Positions 16,358 through 25,576 of a DNA stretch of 64,000 nucleotides are shown in pieces (position 1 is the stretch's first letter; every line of letters starts with the position of its first letter). This DNA comes from Rothia halotolerans (lineage in GTDB: Bacteria; Actinomycetota; Actinomycetes; Actinomycetales; Micrococcaceae). The notes below the pieces were generated by a model. That model saw only the letters and a list, made by a program, of their open reading frames with translations, ran no database searches and had not been told where the DNA came from. The stretch is taken from assembly GCF_004136635.1 (NCBI RefSeq), contig NZ_NOIU01000002.1, positions 990,028 to 1,054,027 of the forward strand, given 5' to 3'. Position numbers and translations under genes: made by a program.

Positions 16358-17392
16358 TCAGAATGACCGTCCTCCCTCCGGCTCGGGCTCGGGCAGGGGG
16401 CCGCCGTACCAGTCGGCGATGAGGTGGTGGGCGATCGAGACCGCTCCGGGCAGGATCAGGCGGCCCGCGAGCACCTCGGACTCCAGCTCCTCGCGGGTGA
16501 ACCAGCGGACGTGTGCGATCTCCTGGCCGTCGGGGCGGGCGGCCTCCCGCTCGACGGCGCGGGCCCTGAACCCGAGCATCAGCGAGCGCGGGAAGGGCCA
16601 CGGCTGCGAGCCGCGGTACTCCACGCGGTCCACCTCGACCCCCGACTCCTCCCAGATCTCCCGGGCCGCGGCAGCCTCGAGGGACTCGCCGGCCTCGACG
16701 AAGCCCGCGAAGGTCGAGAACCTGCCCTCCGGCCAGCGGGTGGAGTGGCCCAGCAGGAGGCGCTCGACGCCGGCGTCGTCGGTGTGGACGACGGCGGCGA
16801 TGATGGCGGGGTCGGTGCGGGGGAAGATCTCGCGGTCCTCCGCCTGGCACACCCGGGCCCAGCCGCCGTGCGCGATCCTGGTGGCCGAGCCGCAGCTCGG
16901 GCAGTGCGGGCCCTCGGCGTGCCAGGTGGCCAGGGCCACCGCGATGGTCGCCCAGGTGGCCTCCTCGGCGTCGAGCCGCGGGGCGACCTCCCGCAGGCCC
17001 TCCCACGTCTCGTCCGCGCACTCCGGCCGGTCCCCCGGCCACGGGTCCCCGGCCTCCATCTGCTCCGGCAGGGTCTCGGGCCGGAAGTCCAGGACCACCG
17101 GGGCGCCGTCGGAGGAGGTGCCCAGGTGGGCCAGCTCCTGCTCGCCGCGGCGCGCGGGGTCCTCCCCGGTCAGCTCCTCGGACCCGCGCCAGGCCAGCCG
17201 GGCCGAGCCCTCCGCGGCGCGCACGGGCATGCTCCCGTCCCGCAGCGGCAGGACGCGCACGCGCGGATCCCGCAGCGCGGCGCCGATCGGATCGGTGGTC
17301 TCCCGCTCCGCGCCGCTCCTGCTCACGGGATAGGTGCCCAACAGCACCGTGCCCAGCGGGGAGGAGGGGAAGACGTCTCGGGTGGGTCTCAT
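16358..17392 (-). CDS. nudC: NAD+ diphosphatase NudC
   Basis: Nudix hydrolase that cleaves NAD(H) to NMN(H) and AMP and can remove NAD caps from RNA. 344 residues. The zinc-ribbon region has CPSC and one further Cys (VCQ); the fourth ligand position holds an acidic residue, which I believe is common in actinobacterial NudC. The Nudix box fits GX5EX7REUXEEXGU starting at GFVEAGE, and the downstream SQPWPFPRS signature is specific for NADH pyrophosphatases. It begins divergently from the phosphotransferase-like gene (43 bp apart) and is followed by uvrD2 in the same operon, as in mycobacteria. Confidence 0.93.
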   Translation of the reverse strand: MRPTRDVFPSSPLGTVLLGTYPVSRSGAERETTDPIGAALRDPRVRVLPLRDGSMPVRAAEGSARLAWRGSEELTGEDPARRGEQELAHLGTSSDGAPVVLDFRPETLPEQMEAGDPWPGDRPECADETWEGLREVAPRLDAEEATWATIAVALATWHAEGPHCPSCGSATRIAHGGWARVCQAEDREIFPRTDPAIIAAVVHTDDAGVERLLLGHSTRWPEGRFSTFAGFVEAGESLEAAAAREIWEESGVEVDRVEYRGSQPWPFPRSLMLGFRARAVEREAARPDGQEIAHVRWFTREELESEVLAGRLILPGAVSIAHHLIADWYGGPLPEPEPEGGRSF

Positions 17393-17422
17393 GTTGCTCA
17401 GCCGGCTTTCATGTGTCTCTAG

Positions 17423-17435
17423 TAGTCTGAAGGAC
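17423..17435 (+). promoter_or_regulatory. Leaderless promoter of the phosphotransferase-like gene
   Basis: TAGTCT at 17423-17428, then 7 nt to the GTG. The 43-bp gap to nudC must also hold the divergent nudC promoter. Confidence 0.5.
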
Positions 17436-18386
17436 GTGACTTTAACACCGTTAACGTTAGCCGCTTTGGCCTCGGCGGGAGTGCCGGGGCTCTTCCCTGT
17501 GGCCGCGTACCCCTACGAGCCGGACAACCCCGAGTACAGCAGCGCGCTCGTGGTCGATTCGGCGCATCAACGGTGGATCGTCCGGGCCCCGGAGAACATC
17601 GAGGCCAGCGTGCGGCTCGAGACGGAGCACGTGATCCTGCACTCCTTCTCCCCCGCCCTGCGGGCCCGGCTCCCCTTCCAGCTTCCCACCGTCGTCGGCT
17701 CGGCCGACCGCGAGGGCCTCAAGTCCTTCGTGTACCCGCAGATCGCCGGGGAGATCGTGGACATCGAGGAGCTGGTGCGCCGCTCCCGGATCGTCTCCCC
17801 CGAGCGGGAGCCGCTGGCGACCCAGATCGGCACCGCGCTGGCGACGATCCACACCCTCCCGGTGGAGCTCGTGCAGGAGGCGGACCTGCCCGTCTACACC
17901 TGGGACCAGTGCCGCCAGCGGATGCTGGCCGAGCTCGACCACGCCGCCGGGACCGGCAAGATCCCCTCCGAGCTGCTGCGCCGCTGGGAGGGCTGGCTCG
18001 AGGACGAGTCGATGTGGCGGTTCAACCCCGCGGTGATCCACGGGGACCTCTCCGAGGAGAACATCGTGCTCGACGGCGACCGGGTCGCCGCGATCCGCGG
18101 CTGGCAGGACATGCAGGTCGCCGATCCCGCCAGCGACTTCGCCTGGCTCATGAGCTGTCCCGACCAGGACCTCGCCGACTCCATCCTCGAGGTCTACTCG
18201 ATGCAGCTGCCCCAGGCGCCGGATCCTCACCTGCTGCGCCGCTCGTACCTGCACGCCGAGTTCGCGCTCGCGCAGTGGCTGGTCCGCGCGGTCGAGCAGG
18301 ACGACCGCGCGACCGTCAGCGAGGCCGTGGCGATGCTTCAGACCCTCGCCGAGGACCTGCGGGAATCGGGCGCCCTGGGCTCATAG
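17436..18386 (+). CDS. Aminoglycoside/macrolide phosphotransferase-like protein
   Basis: APH-fold kinase-like protein of 316 residues. The Brenner motif HGDLSEENIVL is intact with catalytic Asp and Asn. The next block, which normally reads (I/V)DW with a metal-binding Asp, reads AIRGWQD, so Gly replaces that Asp; DPASDFAW follows as usual. Several Micrococcales carry a similar gene next to nudC, annotated as macrolide 2'-phosphotransferase, without evidence of resistance that I can cite. The substrate is therefore unknown and activity uncertain. The GTG start is supported by AAGGA and a -10 box. It overlaps the convergent adnB stop by 6 bp. Confidence 0.8.
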   Translation: MTLTPLTLAALASAGVPGLFPVAAYPYEPDNPEYSSALVVDSAHQRWIVRAPENIEASVRLETEHVILHSFSPALRARLPFQLPTVVGSADREGLKSFVYPQIAGEIVDIEELVRRSRIVSPEREPLATQIGTALATIHTLPVELVQEADLPVYTWDQCRQRMLAELDHAAGTGKIPSELLRRWEGWLEDESMWRFNPAVIHGDLSEENIVLDGDRVAAIRGWQDMQVADPASDFAWLMSCPDQDLADSILEVYSMQLPQAPDPHLLRRSYLHAEFALAQWLVRAVEQDDRATVSEAVAMLQTLAEDLRESGALGS

Positions 18387-21300
18387 CAGCCCCAGCAGCG
18401 CGGTCAGCTCCTCCTCGTCGGCGATCCGCGGCGGCCTGACCGTGCGGTTCTCGGCCACGTAGTGGAAGCAGGCGGCGACGTCGTCCAGCGGCACGTCCAT
18501 CAGGCGCGCGAAGCCGAGCCGGTAGACCGCGAGCTGCACCGCGCGATGCCGCAGACGGGCGCCGATGGGCACGCGCCCGGTCTTCCAGTCGACCAGCTCC
18601 CATTCCGGGGCGCCGGCCGCGGCCGCGGTGTCGCGGAACACGGCGTCGATCCGGCCGCGCACGGTGAAGCCCGCGACCGGGGTCTCGAGGGGGAACTCGA
18701 CCGCCCACGGCTGGCGCTGATACCACGGGCTGGCCCTGAAGGCCTCCTGCAGGCGGGCCAGCTCGGGCTCCTCCCCCTCGTCCGCGTCCTCCAGGACCTC
18801 CCCGAGGTCCAGCATGGCGGGGCTGCCGAAGTGCTCCTCGACCCATTCGTGGAAGCGGGTGCCGGCGCGCGCCTGCGGGGCCGGACGCCGCGGCATCGGC
18901 CGGCGCAGTCCCGCCCTGACCTGCTCGGGGTCCTCCGCGAGCCCCACCAGCAGGGAGGCGCTGACGTGGGTGGGCGGGGCGGGGGCCGAAGGCGCGGCGG
19001 CCCGCTCGCGGCGCAGCCCCAGCAGCAGCTCCGTCTCTTCGGCCCAGGCGCGGGCCTCCGCCTCGGACTCGGGCTCGACGGCCGCCGTCTCCTCCTGGCC
19101 CGGCTCCTCCCCAGCCCGCGACGACGCCTCGCCCGGGGCATCCCCGGCCCGCACCGCCGCGAGCTCCTCCTCGACCAGCCGCGCCGCCGCCTCGACCTCG
19201 GCGCGCCGACTGAGCGCCGGCCCCGGGTCCAGGATCGAGCGGCCGGCGTCGGGCTCGAAGGCCAGGGCGTCCAGGGGCGCCTCCTCCTCCCACTCACTCA
19301 CGTGCGGGCGGGTCAGCGGGTCGAAGGGCCAGAGCGCCGCCAGCACGGTCCCCGCCTGGGGGTTCCCCGCGCCGTCCTCGGGCGCGGGCTCCTCGTGCAC
19401 GACCTCGACGGCCAATCCCCTTCCCGGGGCCCCCTCGAGGATCTCCCGCAGGAACGGCGAGGCCTGCCGGGGACGGGCCGCCGCGCCGGTCCAGCGGCTG
19501 CTGCCCAGCATGAGCCGGCTCCTGGCCCGGGTCAGGGCCACGTAGGCGAGGCGCCGCTCCTCCGCGACGGCGCGCAGGTCGTTGTGCTCCACGAACTCCG
19601 CCCAGCGCTCCTGGAGCTCTCCGGTGCTTCCGACCTCGGTGTCCCAGGCCGGCAGGTGGGCGGCGTCCCCCCGCAGGGGCCAGGGCAGCGCGCCGGGCTG
19701 CTTGATCCACTCGTCGCGCTGGTCGGTCGGGAAGGTCCCGGCGTTCATCCCGTGCAGGTACACCTCGTCCCACTCCAGTCCCTTGGAGCCGTGGATCGTC
19801 AGCAGCTGGACGGCCGAGCGGCCCCCCGCCTCGGCCGGGGCGGCCAGCCCGCCTTCCTCCGCGAGCGCGGCCTCCAGCCAGGCGAGGAAGGCGGTGACCC
19901 CGGTGGCGGAGGAGGTCACGGTGTAGCGGTGCTCCCGCGTCTCCGGGATCACCAGGCCCGCCGGAGTCCCCTCGGCCGCTACGGAGAAGCCGGCCCCGGC
20001 GCCGACGTCGAGGCTCGCCGCCACGCGCGGGGCGCTCGCGCAGTACTCGGCCGCCGCCTGGTAGAAGGCGTCCAGGTTAGCCCGCGCCGTGTGGACGTCC
20101 CGGCCCGGCTTGGAGGCGAGCTCCACGTCCAGCAGGGTCACCCGCTCGATGTGGTACAGCAGCGAGGTCAGGTCCTCGCCGAGGTAGCCGCGCAGCTCGT
20201 CCAGCTCCGCGGCCAGCCGCTCCAGCCGCTCCCGCGCCGCCTCGCTCAGGCCGCGTCCCTTGGCCGAGACCCAGCCCGGCCGCGGGAGGGTCTCGATGGC
20301 CTCGACGAGGCTCGAGCCCTCGCTGGCCTCGCCCCCGCCGGAGCGCAGCAGCTCCTCGAGCCGGCGGGCGGCGGCTCCGTCCGCAGCCTCCGGGGCGGGG
20401 GCGTCCTTTCCTGCGTCGGAGGCGGGCGAGGACTCGGAGACCCCGCCACCGTGGGCCCCGCCCCCGGAGGCCTCGCCTCCGAGAGCCCCGTCCCAGTGGC
20501 CTTCCGCGGTCTCTCCCCCAGTCGGGGCCTCTCCCGCGAGACCCTCCTCGCCCGGCCCCTCGCCCTCGGGCGTCTCCAGGTCCTCCGCCATCCCGGAAAC
20601 GATGCTCTGCCGGCGCCGGCGGGCCAGGAACACCGCCCAGTCGTTCAGCGCCATGAGGTCCCGCGGCCCGATCCGCCAGCGGGCCCCGGCCAGCAGGCGC
20701 ATCAGCGCGTCGGAGCGGGAGGGATCCGAGAGCACCCGCAGGGTCGCGACGACGTCGAGCACCTCCGGCGTCTCCAGCAGCCCGCCGAGCCCCACCAGCT
20801 CGTAGGGCAGGCCGGCGCGCTCGCACTCCAGGCGCACCGTCTCCAGCTGGCGCCGAGCCCGGCACAGCACGGCCGCGCTCGCGTGCTCCTCGCCCGCGGC
20901 GTCGCGGTCCGTCCGGCTCCGCAGGATCCTCTCGACGATCGCCTCCGCCTCCTGCGTCTCCGTCTCCCAGGTGCCCACCAGCACCCGGCCGTCCTCGGGC
21001 TCGGGCCGCTCGACGAGGTCCGGGACGCCGATGGCCGGCGCCGAGCGCGCCCAGGGCAGCGGCTCCGCCAGCGGATGCGCCACGAGGTTGGCCGCACCCA
21101 GGATCCGGCTGCCGTTGCGCCAGGCCACCGTGAGGTAGCCGGGGCGGGGGTCGGGGCTCGGGAAGTACTCGTAGAAGTCGAAGAGCTGCCCCTCCGAGGC
21201 ACCGCGGAACCCGTAGATCGACTGCTTGGGGTCCCCCACCGCCATGACGCTGTGCCCGCCGCCGAAGAGCTGGGAGAACAGGACCATCTGGGCGTGCGAG

Positions 21301-22184
21301 GTGTCCTGGAACTCGTCCAGCAGCACGACGCGGTAGAGCTGCCGCTGCTCCCGTCCCACGGCGGGGACGGTGCGGGCCAGGGTCGCGGCGTCGGCCAGCA
21401 GGTCGCCGAAGTCCATCACCTGCATCGCCTTCTTGACCCGCTGGTAGCGCTCGGTGAGCTGCGCGACCAGCATCTTGTTCTCCAGCCGGGGCAGCGCCTC
21501 GTTGCGCGCCCTCTCCTCCTTCTTGAGCTTCTTCGGGTGCTCGTTGGGCAGGGCGCGCAGGCGCCGCGCGAGCTCCGCGCAGGCCTCGTAGACCTGCCCG
21601 GGCTCCCGCAGGTGCTCGGCGCACTCCCCGGAGAGCTGCAGCACGGCGCCGACGAGGGTGGAGGCCGCGGGGACGCGCTCGGGGACCACCCCGTCCCAGT
21701 TCTCCACGATCTGCGCCGCCAGCTGGTAGCACTGCGCCTGACCCAGCTGGGTGACGTCCCGCTCGATCCCGATCCGCAGGCCGTACTCGGCCACGAGCGA
21801 CTTGGCGTAGGAGTGGTAGGTGCTCACCGTGGGGTCGAGCACGGGGTCCTCCGTGCCCTCCCCCGCCGCGTAGAGGCCGGCCTCGGCCAGCTGCGCGAGC
21901 CGGGCGCTCATGCGGTGCCGCAGCTCCCCGGCGGCCTTGGTGGTGAAGGTGACGCCGAGGACCTCCTCGGGCCGCACCAGGCCGTTGACCACCAGCCACA
22001 CCACGCGGTCCACCATGGTCGCGGTCTTGCCGGAGCCGGCGCCGGCCACGACCAGGCGGGGGCTGAGGCCGGCGCTGATGATCGCCGACTGCTCGGCGGT
22101 GGGCAGCGGCCTGCCCAGGGCGCGGGCGATCTCCTCCGGGCTGATCCGGGGCCGGGGGGCCTCGGCGGTCTCTGCGGTGCTCAC
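18381..22184 (-). CDS. adnB: AdnB-type helicase-nuclease subunit (UvrD motor plus RecB-like nuclease)
   Basis: Main motor subunit of the actinobacterial AdnAB double-strand break resection machine (Rv3201c-like). 1267 residues. Motif I is GAGSGKT (about 39-45), motif II VVLLDEFQDTS, motif III GDPKQSIYGFRGA, motif V HGSKGLEWDEV, motif VI YVALTRARSRL. The C-terminal nuclease shows GTRFHEW, GRIDAVF and LVDWKTG, giving the His-Asp-Asp-x-Lys set. Two low-complexity Gly/Glu/Ala insertions occur, at about 535-610 and about 970-1040. The GTG at 22184 overlaps the adnA stop as GTGA, so the pair is translationally coupled. Confidence 0.92.
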   Translation of the reverse strand: MSTAETAEAPRPRISPEEIARALGRPLPTAEQSAIISAGLSPRLVVAGAGSGKTATMVDRVVWLVVNGLVRPEEVLGVTFTTKAAGELRHRMSARLAQLAEAGLYAAGEGTEDPVLDPTVSTYHSYAKSLVAEYGLRIGIERDVTQLGQAQCYQLAAQIVENWDGVVPERVPAASTLVGAVLQLSGECAEHLREPGQVYEACAELARRLRALPNEHPKKLKKEERARNEALPRLENKMLVAQLTERYQRVKKAMQVMDFGDLLADAATLARTVPAVGREQRQLYRVVLLDEFQDTSHAQMVLFSQLFGGGHSVMAVGDPKQSIYGFRGASEGQLFDFYEYFPSPDPRPGYLTVAWRNGSRILGAANLVAHPLAEPLPWARSAPAIGVPDLVERPEPEDGRVLVGTWETETQEAEAIVERILRSRTDRDAAGEEHASAAVLCRARRQLETVRLECERAGLPYELVGLGGLLETPEVLDVVATLRVLSDPSRSDALMRLLAGARWRIGPRDLMALNDWAVFLARRRRQSIVSGMAEDLETPEGEGPGEEGLAGEAPTGGETAEGHWDGALGGEASGGGAHGGGVSESSPASDAGKDAPAPEAADGAAARRLEELLRSGGGEASEGSSLVEAIETLPRPGWVSAKGRGLSEAARERLERLAAELDELRGYLGEDLTSLLYHIERVTLLDVELASKPGRDVHTARANLDAFYQAAAEYCASAPRVAASLDVGAGAGFSVAAEGTPAGLVIPETREHRYTVTSSATGVTAFLAWLEAALAEEGGLAAPAEAGGRSAVQLLTIHGSKGLEWDEVYLHGMNAGTFPTDQRDEWIKQPGALPWPLRGDAAHLPAWDTEVGSTGELQERWAEFVEHNDLRAVAEERRLAYVALTRARSRLMLGSSRWTGAAARPRQASPFLREILEGAPGRGLAVEVVHEEPAPEDGAGNPQAGTVLAALWPFDPLTRPHVSEWEEEAPLDALAFEPDAGRSILDPGPALSRRAEVEAAARLVEEELAAVRAGDAPGEASSRAGEEPGQEETAAVEPESEAEARAWAEETELLLGLRRERAAAPSAPAPPTHVSASLLVGLAEDPEQVRAGLRRPMPRRPAPQARAGTRFHEWVEEHFGSPAMLDLGEVLEDADEGEEPELARLQEAFRASPWYQRQPWAVEFPLETPVAGFTVRGRIDAVFRDTAAAAGAPEWELVDWKTGRVPIGARLRHRAVQLAVYRLGFARLMDVPLDDVAACFHYVAENRTVRPPRIADEEELTALLGLL

Positions 22185-25100
22185 GGCTGGGTGACCTGCC
22201 TTCCTCGGGCGCAGATGGGACAGATGTCGGGCAGGCGGCAGGGGATGCCGTAGCCCCCGGAGCGCTCGGCGTCGTGCCGCGCTTGGAAGCGCTCGTGGGC
22301 GATGAGCTCGGCGCAGCGCTGGACCAGCTCGACCGCCCAGGAGTCCTCCTCGCCCAGGGCCGGCTGGGTCTGCGCGGAGTAGCTCTTGACGGCGGTGCCG
22401 AGCTGGACCAGGGCCGCGCCGCCGGAGAGCTCGGTGAGCCGCGCGCCGGCCAGCTCCACGGGCTCGGCAGGTTCGGCGGACGCGATGGGGGCGCCCGCCA
22501 TGTCCGGGCTCGCCGCCGCGGAGCCGGCGGCCTCCGCCTCCTGCGCCATCGCCTCCCCCGCCCCGGCTGCGAGCGCGACCTGGTAGGCGGCCAGCTGCGG
22601 ATGCTGGGCGACCTCCGCCTTGGTGGGCGCGGACTTGCCGGTCTTGAGGTCGATGACGACGTAGCGGCCGGCGTCGTCGACCTCCAGGCGGTCGACGCGG
22701 CCGCTCAGCAGGGTGGCCCGGGCCGGCCCCGGCACCAGCACGCTGAAGGAGCCCTCGACGCCGACCAGCCGCCGCCCCAGCGCCTGCCGGGCGTCCACGG
22801 CGTAGGCGGCGAACTTCCGCAGCATCGTCCGGGCGCGCTCGTAGGTCTGAGCGGTCTCCCAGGTCTCGGGCAGGCCCAGGCGGGAGAAGCGCTCCTCGAG
22901 CTCGGCGAGCAGCTCGTGGCCGGCGGCCTCGGGCATGTCCTGGGCGATCTCGTGGATGAGGGTGCCCACGGAGCGGGAGAGGTCGGTCGCGGCCTCGCCG
23001 CCGGAGGCCGCGACGAACCAGTCCAGCGGCGAGCGGCTGATGGTCTCCAGGCGGGAGGGCGAGACCGGGACCGGCTCCCCGGCGGGCAGGACCGCGGCGT
23101 CGTCCGTCAGCGGGGCGAGGCCCCACCAGTCCCCGGGGGCGGCGCCGGGGACCGGGCCGGGACGCGCGGCGTCCCCCTCCCCCGTCCGCTCGGTCCCCAT
23201 CCGGGCCAGGCAGCGCGCGGCCGCCCGGGCCCGCTCGGGCCGCGCGGAGTCCTGGGCGGCGAGCCGCAGCTCCGCGACCAGCCCGCGCAGCGTCATGGGC
23301 CGGCGCACCTCGGTGAGCCCCGCGCCGTCGAGCTGCTCCGGGGCGAGCACGTCGAGGAACTCGCTGGGCTCCTCCTCCGCGTTGGAGACCGCGCTGACCA
23401 GCAGCCGCTCCCTGGAGCGGGAGACGGCGGTCGCGAAGGTCCGCAGCTCGTCGTAGCGGGTCTCCCGCAGGCGGGTCCGGTGGGTGACCGAGGCCGCGCG
23501 CTCCCAGCCAAGGGTCACGGCGTCGCTGAGCTCGGTGGTGGCCAGCAGACCCCCGCGCAGGGTGGTGTTGGGCCAGGAGCCCTGCTGGACGGAGGCGACG
23601 TGGACCCACCCCCACTCGCGGCCGGCGGCCGAGGCGGGGGTCGCGAGGGTGACCGAGGAGCGCGCGGCGGCGGCGGGGGCCAGCGTGTCCATCGGCAGGT
23701 CCTGGCTGTCGAGGTACTCGAGGAACTCCCGGGCGCCGGCGCCGGGCTGCTGGTCGACGTAGCGCTCCGCGGCGGCGAACAGCTCCACCATGGCGTCCAG
23801 GTCCCGGTCCGCGCGCTCGCCCGCCGGGCCGCCCGCGGCGGAGAGCCGCCCCCACTCCTCGGCGAGCCCGCTGCTCTCCCACAGGGCCCAGAGCACCGTC
23901 TCCGCGGTGGATCCCGGCTCCTCCAGGGCGGTGGCGCCCGCCGCGAGGACCCGGCGCACCCGGCGCAGGCTCTCGGTGCCGGGGCCCCTGACCGAGCGGC
24001 GATCCGCCGCCGAGGGCTCCCCCGGCTCGGGGGCGAGGGCGGCGAGGATCAGCTCGTCGCTGCCGCGCCGTCCGCCGGCCCGCAGCTCGGCGGCGCGCAG
24101 GCTCTGGCGCAGGCGCCGCACCCGGCTGGGGCTCGCGCCGCCCAGGCGGGAGGTCAGCAGGCTCGTGGCCCGCTCGATGCCGGCATCGGCACCCGGCTCG
24201 CTTGCGATCCACAGGGCGTCCAGGAACGGCCGGACGGCGGGCTCCTCCCGCAGCGGGGTCTCCGCGACGGGGATGTTCACGGCGATGCCGTCCGACTCCA
24301 GGTGGCGCTTGATCCGGGAGAGGGAGGCGCCGTCGCGCACGATGACCGCCATGTCCGCCAGGGAACGGCCGCCGCGCACGTGCTCCTGGAGGAGGCGCTC
24401 CGAGATCAGCCGCAGCTCCTGCTGACCCGAGGCCACCAGCGCGACCTCGAGGTCCGCCGGCCGCTCGGCCGCTTCCGGCGAGGGGGCGGGGCGGCGCTCG
24501 TGCCGGGCCCGGGCGACGACGGGGATCCGCTCGGCCACCCGGCCGAACGCCTCGCCGAGGGCCGGCGGGAGCCGGTGCTGCACGGTCAGCGCCTCGGTCT
24601 CCACGCGGGGGTAGGCGCCGAGCGCCGCGCCGAGGTCGCTCAGCTGCTCCGGCCGGGCGCCGCGGAAGCCCTGGACCACGGTGTCGGTGCACGCGGCGAC
24701 GACCAGCTCCGGCGGGTTCGCGGAGCCGGCGGGTAGCAGGGCGGAGAGCAGGCGGAGGACGGCCGGGGTCGCCTCCTGGGCGTCGTCGAGCAGCACCAGC
24801 CGCAGCCGCTCGTGCTCGGCCTCGACGAACTCGGGGGTGGCCTCGAGGAAGTCCGCGGCCTCGTGGATCAGCGCCGAGGGGTCGTAGGCCTGGGGCATGC
24901 GCAGGCGGCGGAGCTGCTCGTACTCGACGCGGAAGTCCGCGGCCGCGATCCACTCGGGGCGGCCCGCGCGCTCCCCCAACTCGCGGACCTGGCCCGCCCC
25001 GAGGTCGAACTCGGCGCAGCGGTCCAGGAACTCGCGGATCTCGCGGCGGAAGCTGCGCGTGCCGAGCGCGTCCCCCAGGTCCTCCGGCCAGGCGGGCACG

Positions 25101-25486
25101 GAGCCCAGGCCCGCGGCGTGGGCCTCGAGCATCTCGCCGATCAGCACGTCCTGCTCCGGGCCCGCCAGCAGGCGCGGCTCGAACCGCAGGCCCGGCAGCA
25201 GCGAGGCGGCGTGCGCGCGGCGCAGGACGTCGAAGGCGTAGGAGTGCCAGGCGCGGGCGGGAGGGGTGGAGATCGTGGCCGAGAGGGCAGCCGAGAAGCC
25301 CTCGCGCAGCCGGTCCGCCGCCAGCCGCGAGGGGGCGAGCATCAGGATCTCGCCGGCCGGGCGTCCCTCGCCCACGTGGGCGAGCGCGCGGGCGATCAGC
25401 TCCTCGGTCTTGCCCGTCCCCGGCGCGCCCAGCACGAGCCGGGCCTCGGCGCGGGAGGGTGCGGGGCGGGGGTTCTCGGCGGTCAT
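22181..25486 (-). CDS. adnA: AdnA-type helicase-nuclease subunit
   Basis: Partner of AdnB (Rv3202c-like). 1101 residues. Walker A is GAPGTGKTEEL (about 20-30). The Walker B region reads LVLLDDAQEATP, with Asp where an active helicase has Glu, in line with AdnA being the weaker motor in mycobacteria. The C-terminal nuclease has LIHEIAQD, GRVDRLEV and VIDLKTGK. Three Cys near the end (CRLPDICPIC, about 1081-1090) look like Fe-S ligands. The expected fourth Cys, in the SPSxLExxxxCPLxWF block before the nuclease, is Ser here (SRSPLDWF, about 819). The ATG at 25486 has GGTGAG 8 nt upstream. First gene of the pair; divergent from the exonuclease gene. Confidence 0.9.
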   Translation of the reverse strand: MTAENPRPAPSRAEARLVLGAPGTGKTEELIARALAHVGEGRPAGEILMLAPSRLAADRLREGFSAALSATISTPPARAWHSYAFDVLRRAHAASLLPGLRFEPRLLAGPEQDVLIGEMLEAHAAGLGSVPAWPEDLGDALGTRSFRREIREFLDRCAEFDLGAGQVRELGERAGRPEWIAAADFRVEYEQLRRLRMPQAYDPSALIHEAADFLEATPEFVEAEHERLRLVLLDDAQEATPAVLRLLSALLPAGSANPPELVVAACTDTVVQGFRGARPEQLSDLGAALGAYPRVETEALTVQHRLPPALGEAFGRVAERIPVVARARHERRPAPSPEAAERPADLEVALVASGQQELRLISERLLQEHVRGGRSLADMAVIVRDGASLSRIKRHLESDGIAVNIPVAETPLREEPAVRPFLDALWIASEPGADAGIERATSLLTSRLGGASPSRVRRLRQSLRAAELRAGGRRGSDELILAALAPEPGEPSAADRRSVRGPGTESLRRVRRVLAAGATALEEPGSTAETVLWALWESSGLAEEWGRLSAAGGPAGERADRDLDAMVELFAAAERYVDQQPGAGAREFLEYLDSQDLPMDTLAPAAAARSSVTLATPASAAGREWGWVHVASVQQGSWPNTTLRGGLLATTELSDAVTLGWERAASVTHRTRLRETRYDELRTFATAVSRSRERLLVSAVSNAEEEPSEFLDVLAPEQLDGAGLTEVRRPMTLRGLVAELRLAAQDSARPERARAAARCLARMGTERTGEGDAARPGPVPGAAPGDWWGLAPLTDDAAVLPAGEPVPVSPSRLETISRSPLDWFVAASGGEAATDLSRSVGTLIHEIAQDMPEAAGHELLAELEERFSRLGLPETWETAQTYERARTMLRKFAAYAVDARQALGRRLVGVEGSFSVLVPGPARATLLSGRVDRLEVDDAGRYVVIDLKTGKSAPTKAEVAQHPQLAAYQVALAAGAGEAMAQEAEAAGSAAASPDMAGAPIASAEPAEPVELAGARLTELSGGAALVQLGTAVKSYSAQTQPALGEEDSWAVELVQRCAELIAHERFQARHDAERSGGYGIPCRLPDICPICARGRQVTQP

Positions 25487-25563
25487 GGCACCATCTCACC
25501 ACAGCCGACCGACAGAATAGGCACGCCCCGGGCGACGACGCGGCGCCCTCGCCCGGGCCGCGG

Positions 25564-25576
25564 TACGGTGGACCCC
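25564..25576 (+). promoter_or_regulatory. Leaderless promoter of the exonuclease gene
   Basis: TACGGT at 25564-25569 followed by 7 nt and the ATG. Confidence 0.5.

Noticed and set aside
18381..25502. One open frame of more than 2,300 codons covering both adn genes on the minus strand
   Set aside because: Only the adnB half is real in this frame. Over adnA the true frame is another one, beginning at ATG 25486 and ending in the GTGA overlap at 22181-22184. It is a GC-rich shadow, not a fusion.
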